NCBI GenBank assembly: GCA_003157945.1
Contig: PMFY01000457.1
Coordinates: 1 to 9,573, forward strand
DNA from: Acidimicrobiaceae bacterium
Lineage (GTDB): Bacteria; Actinomycetota; Acidimicrobiia; Acidimicrobiales; RAAP-2
Reading direction: 5' to 3'
DNA length: 9,573 nt
In this document: piece after piece, positions 5,684-9,573 of the stretch
Numbering within the stretch: position 1 is the stretch's first letter
How the letters are laid out: the number at the start of each line of letters is the position of its first letter
Position numbers and translations under genes: made by a program
The notes under the pieces: model-generated
What the model saw: only the letters and a program-made list of their open reading frames with translations
The model's database searches: none
Told to the model about the DNA's origin: nothing

Positions 5684-6529
5684 GTGGCCCTCGTCGACCG
5701 CACCTCCGCCGAATCGCCCGCACCGGGTGACGCACCCCCCTCGTCGCCGACGCCCGGTACCGGTGCGCTCGAGCCCCGGTCGGGCCTGGTCCGGGACGTC
5801 GTCGACGAGATCCGCTGGACGTTCACGAAGCGCCTCGGCTGGATCGCCCAGATCGCCCTGAACCTGGCCATCGGGGTGCCGGCGGTGATCGTCACCACGT
5901 GGAACCACCACACGGACGATGTGCGGGTCAGCGGGTTCGCCACCTCCTTGGCCGGCTGGGTGCTGGCCAGCGCCCTCAACGGCAACCAGCTCGGCTTCGA
6001 CGCCGACCGGGCGGCGGCCTCGTTCCGCGCCGGCGACACGGCCTGGCGAGTGTTGTTCCTCAAGAACCTCTCGATCCTCGTGGTCCTGGCCCCGCCGATC
6101 CTCCTGGCCTCGGTCGTGTTGCGCCTGACCGTGGCCCATGCCCCGGATCCGATACCCGTGGCGCTCGTGCGCGACCTGGCGGTGATCACCGTGTGGCTCG
6201 GCTTCGGCTCGATCCTGTCCGTCCTGCTCCCCTTCCGGCCGCTCGGACTGCGCGGGCGATGGGCCCGCCCGTCCACCTGGGCCCGCTGGTCCGTCTGCCT
6301 GGCGGCGCCGTACGTCGTCTACTACCTGCTCGCCCACTTCTGGCACCTGCCGGAGCTGGCCGTCGCCGACCTGATCCTCCCTCACGGGGACCGGCGGCAC
6401 CTCTGGGACTACAGCCTGTGGATGCTGCTCTGGGGCCTGCTGACCTGGGGACTCGGCCTGGCCCTGTCCGAGGCGTACTACCGCATCCGGCCCACCGGGC
6501 TCGAGGACGACCTCGACCGGGAACGGTGA
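5684..6529 (+). CDS. Six-helix membrane protein, ABC-2 permease-like
   Basis: An integral membrane protein of about 281 residues. A Pro/Ser-rich cytoplasmic-looking N-terminus (1-35) is followed by hydrophobic segments at roughly 52-72, 84-100, 128-150, 160-183, 203-222 and 243-262, and a charged tail. The stretch NGNQLGFDADRAAASFRAGD (99-118), then a Lys-Asn before the third helix and LSVLLPFRP at the end of the fourth, resembles ABC-2 type exporter permeases, which have an N-x-F/L-G-x-D segment before a GK/KN and an SVLFPY-like end. That assignment is by pattern only, and no ATPase partner is nearby. The open frame extends back into the tRNA, so its first start (5552) is not believable. The GTG at 5684 is the best in-frame start, with only a poor ribosome site. 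The hydrophobic periodicity makes coding convincing; the exact start and function are uncertain. Confidence 0.8.
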   Translation: MALVDRTSAESPAPGDAPPSSPTPGTGALEPRSGLVRDVVDEIRWTFTKRLGWIAQIALNLAIGVPAVIVTTWNHHTDDVRVSGFATSLAGWVLASALNGNQLGFDADRAAASFRAGDTAWRVLFLKNLSILVVLAPPILLASVVLRLTVAHAPDPIPVALVRDLAVITVWLGFGSILSVLLPFRPLGLRGRWARPSTWARWSVCLAAPYVVYYLLAHFWHLPELAVADLILPHGDRRHLWDYSLWMLLWGLLTWGLGLALSEAYYRIRPTGLEDDLDRER

Positions 6530-6557
6530 CACCGGGCCCGGAAGGCCGATCCGCTCC

Positions 6558-6573
6558 CCGCCTCCGTCGGCGG
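6558..6573. terminator. Possible weak hairpin between convergent genes
   Basis: CCGCC (6558-6562) and GGCGG (6569-6573) can form a 5-bp G-C stem with a 6-base loop in the 46-base gap between the two convergent stop codons (6529 and 6576). It could serve both strands. There is no T tract and the stem is short. Confidence 0.25.
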
Positions 6574-6575
6574 TG

Positions 6576-7358
6576 TCAGGCGACGCGCTCGCCGGGGAGG
6601 GGTCGGGGCCGACGCATGGGCCGGGCCACCACCCAGAGGGCGAACGCCAGGACGATGAGGGTCAATCCGATCGAGGCGAGCGAGAGGATCCCGAGCACGA
6701 ACAGGATCCCGGCCACCACGTAGCCCGAGCGGCTGGGCGCCTCGGAGTCGGTGCGGATGCGGCGGACCAGACCGACGCCGGCGACCGCGCAGCAGGCCAG
6801 CAGGAACACGACGAACAGCACCACCCCGACGCGGTCCGAGGAGTAGCGGGTGGTGGTCACCGCATGCCCGCCGACGGGGTGGGACGTGGTCGTGGACGAC
6901 GCGATCAGCGCGGCCAGCAGCACCGTCCACCCCAGGCCGAGTCCCAGCGCGACCCACCGGTAGGTCACCACCCGCCGGGGCGTCGACGGCACGAGGCCCC
7001 CCGCCAGGAATTCCGGGAGGCCCCGGTTCCGGTGCGTCGAGGTCACGGCATCGCCCACCGTGCCCGGCAGGGCCGGGTCGCCGAGGAAGCCGAACTGACT
7101 GCCCGGCTCGACGTCGAGTCCCGGGTCGCCGGCACGGAGCCGGTCCGCGTGGGCCGGGCCCGGGCTCGGCCCGACCGCCGCCGGCACCAGCCGGCCCGTC
7201 CAGGTCGGCTCGGGTGGAGGGTCCTGGGCCTCGGTGCGCCCGTCGCGTACGAGGGCCGTAGGCGTCCCCTGCGAGAACCAGCGCGACTCGTGGACGCCGA
7301 ACGGGTCGGCGAACCATCCCTGCGGAAGCTTCTCCGAGGTGTCGCCACCGGCGTCCAT
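6576..7358 (-). CDS. DUF2510-like three-helix membrane protein
   Basis: A 260-residue protein of unknown function. The N-terminal part (about 12-41, with PQGWFADPFGVHESRWF and a following LVRDG) matches the general GWYPDPxGxxxxRWWDG pattern of DUF2510, a short domain common at the N-termini of actinobacterial membrane proteins. A Pro/Gly-rich linker (45-130) leads to hydrophobic segments at about 134-154, 176-198 and 211-244 and a basic tail (RPMRRPRPLPGERVA). The start is taken as the ATG at 7358 because the DUF2510-like region begins just after it; the frame stays open far upstream but overlaps fabD there, which is a shadow. A TACGCT -10 box ends 6 bases before the ATG and no Shine-Dalgarno is seen, so it may be leaderless. 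It is divergent from fabD and convergent with the permease-like gene. Two cysteines (189-190) sit inside the second membrane segment. Confidence 0.82.
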   Translation of the reverse strand: MDAGGDTSEKLPQGWFADPFGVHESRWFSQGTPTALVRDGRTEAQDPPPEPTWTGRLVPAAVGPSPGPAHADRLRAGDPGLDVEPGSQFGFLGDPALPGTVGDAVTSTHRNRGLPEFLAGGLVPSTPRRVVTYRWVALGLGLGWTVLLAALIASSTTTSHPVGGHAVTTTRYSSDRVGVVLFVVFLLACCAVAGVGLVRRIRTDSEAPSRSGYVVAGILFVLGILSLASIGLTLIVLAFALWVVARPMRRPRPLPGERVA

Positions 7359-7364
7359 CTCGTG

Positions 7365-7370
7365 AGCGTA
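7365..7370 (-). promoter_or_regulatory. Candidate -10 box of the DUF2510-like gene (leaderless)
   Basis: TACGCT on the minus strand (TANNNT) ends 6 bases before the ATG at 7358, the same geometry as at menC. No convincing -35 is present 17-18 bases upstream. Confidence 0.35.
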
Positions 7371-7470
7371 GACGGGTGCCCGGAAGGGCAGGCGTCCGCT
7401 GCCGACGAGCGGTGGAGCGGGCGACGAACCACCGATTTCGGCCACCACCGTGACACACTGGGCCGTCAAC

Positions 7471-7488
7471 CGGGCGTGCCGACGCCCG
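7471..7488. promoter_or_regulatory. Hairpin or operator just upstream of fabD
   Basis: CGGGCGT (7471-7477) and ACGCCCG (7482-7488) form a perfect 7-bp inverted repeat with loop GCCG. An outer pair CCGT (7463-7466) and ACGG (7490-7493) could extend it across an internal loop. The dyad ends 10 bases before the fabD Shine-Dalgarno. It may be an operator for a fatty-acid regulator (FasR-type regulators act at this place in other actinobacteria) or an mRNA leader hairpin. I see no convincing fabD -35/-10 pair. Confidence 0.4.
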
Positions 7489-7498
7489 CACGGTCGTG

Positions 7499-7505
7499 AG
7501 AGGAG
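7499..7505 (+). promoter_or_regulatory. Ribosome binding site of fabD
   Basis: AGAGGAG lies 7 bases before the GTG at 7513. It decides the start in favour of this GTG over the upstream in-frame GTG at 7450, whose product would carry 21 extra residues unlike FabD. Confidence 0.8.
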
Positions 7506-7512
7506 CCTGTGG

Positions 7513-8769
7513 GTGCTGGCCTTTACCTTCCCGGGACAGGGGTCCCAGCGATCCGGCATGGGCCATGCCTGGGTCGACCACCCCTCGTGGGAGGTGGCCG
7601 GTGAGGCCTCCGAGATCGCCGGACGCGACCTGACGGCGCTCCTGCTCGATGCCCCCATGGAGGAGCTCACCCGCACGGCCAACGCCCAGCTGGCCACCTT
7701 CGTCATGAGCCTGGTGGTGCTGGACGCCGTCGAGCGCCTGGGGCTGACCCCCGGCGCCTGTGCGGGCCACAGCCTGGGCGAGTACACCGCGCTGGTCGCC
7801 TCCGGGGCCCTGTCCCTCGCCGACGGGACGTCGCTCGTCATCGAGCGGGGCGATGCCATGCAGGAGGCGGCCGACGCCCGACCGGGCACGATGGCCGCGT
7901 TGATCGGGATCGCCGACGACGACGCCGAGGCCGCCTGCCAACGGGCCGAGTCCGACGTCTGGGTGGCCAACTACAACGCACCCGGCCAGGTGGTCATCGC
8001 CGGGACGGAGGAGGGCATCGCCCTCGCCACCGGCCATGCCAAGGAGCTGGGCGCCCGCAAGGTGCTGCCCATCCCGGTGTCCGGGGCCTTCCACACGCCG
8101 ATGATGCTGCCCGCCCGCACCCGCCTGCGCGCCCGGCTCGAGTCCGTCACCTTCCACGCCCCCGAAGTCCCCGTCGTGGCCAATGTCGACGCGCGCGTCC
8201 ACACCGACGCCGCCGAGTGGCCCGGACTGCTGTCGGCGCAGCTGTGCAGCCCCGTCCGCTGGAGGCACTCCCTCGAGGCGCTGAGCGGCCGGGGCGCGAC
8301 CTTGATCATCGAACTCGGACCGGGAGGCGTCTTGACAGGAATGGTGCGCAGGGCCACACCTGACGTGCGGGGCGTGCCGGTGGCCGCCCCCGACGACCTC
8401 GACAAGCTGATGGACACCTTGTCCGGCGGCGACGAGTGGAGCGCATCGGGACCGGACGGCCAGGGCGAACACCTCTACACGTCAGAACGCGTGGTCGTCA
8501 GTCCGGCACCCGGCGTCTTCGAACCGGCCGTGCACCTCGCCGCGCTGGAGAGCACGGCGCTGGCCGAGGCCAACGCGGCGCCCGGTAGCGGGGCGGGCGC
8601 CGATCCCGGCTCGCGGCTGGCGGTCGGCGACCAGGTCGGGACCGTCGGCCTGACCGACGTCCGCACGCCGTTCGACGGCATCCTCGTGCGGTGGCTGGCC
8701 GTGCGGGGCGAGCGGGTGGTCGAGGGCCAACCCGTCGCGTGGATCCGCACCAAGGGTGGCGGATCGTGA
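7513..8769 (+). CDS. fabD: Malonyl-CoA:ACP transacylase with extra C-terminal biotinyl/lipoyl-like domain
   Basis: Transfers malonyl from CoA to acyl carrier protein in type II fatty-acid synthesis, in the cytoplasm. The GTG start gives 418 residues against about 310 for usual FabD. The transacylase domain (1-305) shows the oxyanion motif GQGSQ (8-12), nucleophile S87 in GHSLGE, R112 for the malonyl carboxylate, and catalytic H194 in GAFHTP. After a Gly/Ser/Asp linker (305-323) comes an added domain (about 324-413). It has a first strand SERVVVSPAPGVF, an Ala-rich stretch (342-366), then GDQVGTV (372-378), RTPFDG (384-389) and GERVVEGQPVAWI (399-411), the strand pattern of biotinyl/lipoyl carrier domains. 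The hairpin where biotin or lipoyl lysine normally sits is GLTD (379-382), with no lysine. fabG follows after 31 bases, probably in one operon. The transacylase call is firm; the role of the extra domain is unknown. Confidence 0.95.
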   Translation: MLAFTFPGQGSQRSGMGHAWVDHPSWEVAGEASEIAGRDLTALLLDAPMEELTRTANAQLATFVMSLVVLDAVERLGLTPGACAGHSLGEYTALVASGALSLADGTSLVIERGDAMQEAADARPGTMAALIGIADDDAEAACQRAESDVWVANYNAPGQVVIAGTEEGIALATGHAKELGARKVLPIPVSGAFHTPMMLPARTRLRARLESVTFHAPEVPVVANVDARVHTDAAEWPGLLSAQLCSPVRWRHSLEALSGRGATLIIELGPGGVLTGMVRRATPDVRGVPVAAPDDLDKLMDTLSGGDEWSASGPDGQGEHLYTSERVVVSPAPGVFEPAVHLAALESTALAEANAAPGSGAGADPGSRLAVGDQVGTVGLTDVRTPFDGILVRWLAVRGERVVEGQPVAWIRTKGGGS

Positions 8770-8789
8770 CGTTGGCGACCGCCGCACCC

Positions 8790-8793
8790 GGAG
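8790..8793 (+). promoter_or_regulatory. Ribosome binding site of fabG
   Basis: GGAG lies 7 bases before the ATG at 8801. It favours that start over the in-frame GTG at 8756, which would overlap the end of fabD by 14 bases and add 15 residues not typical of the family. Confidence 0.65.
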
Positions 8794-8800
8794 CGGCACG

Positions 8801-9550
8801 ATGAGCGGGCCCGTGGCGACCGACGGCCCGCGGGTGGTCCTGGTGACCGGTGGCTCGCGCGGGATCGGGCTGGCCTGCGCCGAGTGGTTCCTCGCCCGGG
8901 GCGACCGGGTGGCCATCACGTCGCGCACCGGCGCGCCGGAGCGGGACGTCGGGGCCGGCCCCGACCGCTTCTTGTCGGTCACGTGCGACATGACCGACGC
9001 CGGTCAGGTCGACGCGGCCTTCGCGGCGATCGAGGAGGCCTGGGGGCCGGTCGAGGTCCTGGTGGCCAATGCGGGGATCACCCGCGACGGCCTGGTGCTC
9101 CGCATGAGCGAGGACGCCTGGTCCGAGGTGATCGACACCAACCTCACGGCGGTGTTCCGTGTCACCAAGCGTGCGCTCACCAAGATGCTGCGGCTGCACC
9201 GGGGGCGCGTGATCATGATCTCGTCGATCGGTGCCTTCATCGGCTCGGCCGGGCAGGCCAACTACGCGGCATCGAAGGCCGGCCTGGTCGGGATGGCCCG
9301 GTCGATGGCCCGGGAGGTGGCCAGCCGCGGCATCACCGTCAACGTCGTGGCTCCGGGCCTGGTCGAAACGAATATGCTGGCCGGACTCGACGAGGCTCGT
9401 CGGGCCGTGTACGCCGCCCAGGTCCCGTTGGGACGGGTGGGGAGGCCCGAGGACGTCGCCGAGGTCGTCGGCTTCGTCGCCTCCGACGGGGCCGGGTACG
9501 TGACCGGTGCCGTGCTGCCGGTGGACGGCGGCCTGGCGATGGGCCTCTGA
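8801..9550 (+). CDS. fabG: 3-Oxoacyl-ACP reductase (short-chain dehydrogenase)
   Basis: NADPH-dependent reduction of 3-ketoacyl-ACP to 3-hydroxyacyl-ACP, the first reduction step of fatty-acid elongation, usually by a cytoplasmic tetramer. The 249 residues are the normal FabG length. Seen are the Rossmann nucleotide motif TGGSRGIG (16-23), D63 in the CDMTD acidic position, NAG (90-92), the catalytic tetrad N114, S142, Y155 and K159 in YAASK, the PG turn (185-186), and the C-terminal GAVLPVDGG expected of FabG. It starts 31 bases after fabD, so co-transcription is likely; the fabD-fabG order is that of the classical fab cluster, which supports FabG over other short-chain dehydrogenases with similar motifs. 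The next genes (acpP, fabF) would be beyond the window edge. Confidence 0.93.
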   Translation: MSGPVATDGPRVVLVTGGSRGIGLACAEWFLARGDRVAITSRTGAPERDVGAGPDRFLSVTCDMTDAGQVDAAFAAIEEAWGPVEVLVANAGITRDGLVLRMSEDAWSEVIDTNLTAVFRVTKRALTKMLRLHRGRVIMISSIGAFIGSAGQANYAASKAGLVGMARSMAREVASRGITVNVVAPGLVETNMLAGLDEARRAVYAAQVPLGRVGRPEDVAEVVGFVASDGAGYVTGAVLPVDGGLAMGL

Positions 9551-9562
9551 CCCCACGGGGTC
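9549..9562. other. Small dyad at the fabG stop codon
   Basis: GACCCC (9549-9554) and GGGGTC (9557-9562) are inverted with only two bases between, overlapping the TGA stop. It is too tight for a normal terminator and lacks a T tract. It may be a processing or pause site, or chance in GC-rich sequence. Confidence 0.25.
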
Positions 9563-9573
9563 GACTGCGGGCG

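Noticed and set aside
5275..5730. 151-codon plus-strand frame through the tRNA
   Set aside because: It runs through the whole tRNA-Leu and its product contains the familiar false tRNA translation GWRNGRRGGLKIHYPKG; not a gene.
5570..6532. Minus-strand 320-codon frame opposite the permease-like gene
   Set aside because: Gln/Glu/Gly/Arg-rich shadow with no domain; the plus-strand frame has clear membrane-segment periodicity.
6478..8472. 664-codon minus-strand frame and the upstream extension of the DUF2510-like frame beyond 7358
   Set aside because: Both run antisense through fabD, whose catalytic motifs are intact; the extension is Ser/Arg/Ala-rich with no domain.
8498..9556. 352-codon minus-strand frame opposite fabG
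   Set aside because: Gly/His/Arg-rich antisense shadow of a clear FabG.
1..9573. CRISPR arrays, insertion sequences, prophage or defence genes
   Set aside because: No regularly spaced repeats, transposase-like motifs, attachment-site duplications of the tRNA 3' end or toxin-antitoxin pairs were found on reading both strands.

Overview
The window is about 70% GC and carries eight convincing protein genes and one tRNA. The gene content points to an actinobacterium: a PdtaR-type ANTAR response regulator sits directly before polA, DNA polymerase I has a degenerate proofreading domain, there is a DUF2510-like membrane protein, the tRNA has no encoded CCA, and several genes appear to start at or next to a -10 box (leaderless style). 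A deep-branching class such as Acidimicrobiia is my best guess, but that is inference from style and not proof.

Layout. Positions 1-5038 are all on the minus strand, read right to left: menC (o-succinylbenzoate synthase, menaquinone pathway; 5038-3806), a 97-residue coiled-coil protein of unknown function (3728-3435), a pdtaR-like response regulator (3268-2654), and, 18 bases further on, polA (2635 to the window edge, C-terminus missing). Positions 5039-5537 hold no convincing gene but are rich in dyad symmetry and contain a candidate plus-strand promoter. A tRNA-Leu(CAA) lies at 5538-5620. It is followed on the plus strand by a six-helix membrane protein (5684-6529) that resembles an ABC-2 permease. 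A three-helix membrane protein with a DUF2510-like N-terminus converges on it from the minus strand (7358-6576). From a 154-base divergent intergenic region, fabD (7513-8769) and fabG (8801-9550) run rightwards and look like the first two genes of a type II fatty-acid synthesis operon.

How the genes work together. FabD loads malonyl groups onto acyl carrier protein and FabG reduces the resulting 3-ketoacyl-ACP; acpP and fabF would be expected just beyond the window. MenC serves the electron-transport quinone. PdtaR and PolA are probably co-transcribed, which would tie an RNA-binding antitermination-type regulator to a repair polymerase at the transcript level.

Most notable observation: the FabD protein carries about 100 extra C-terminal residues with the pattern of a biotinyl/lipoyl-type carrier domain, but without the lysine that is normally modified. 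No phage, insertion sequence, CRISPR array or defence system is visible. Apart from that fusion and the structured intergenic region, this is ordinary chromosomal housekeeping sequence.
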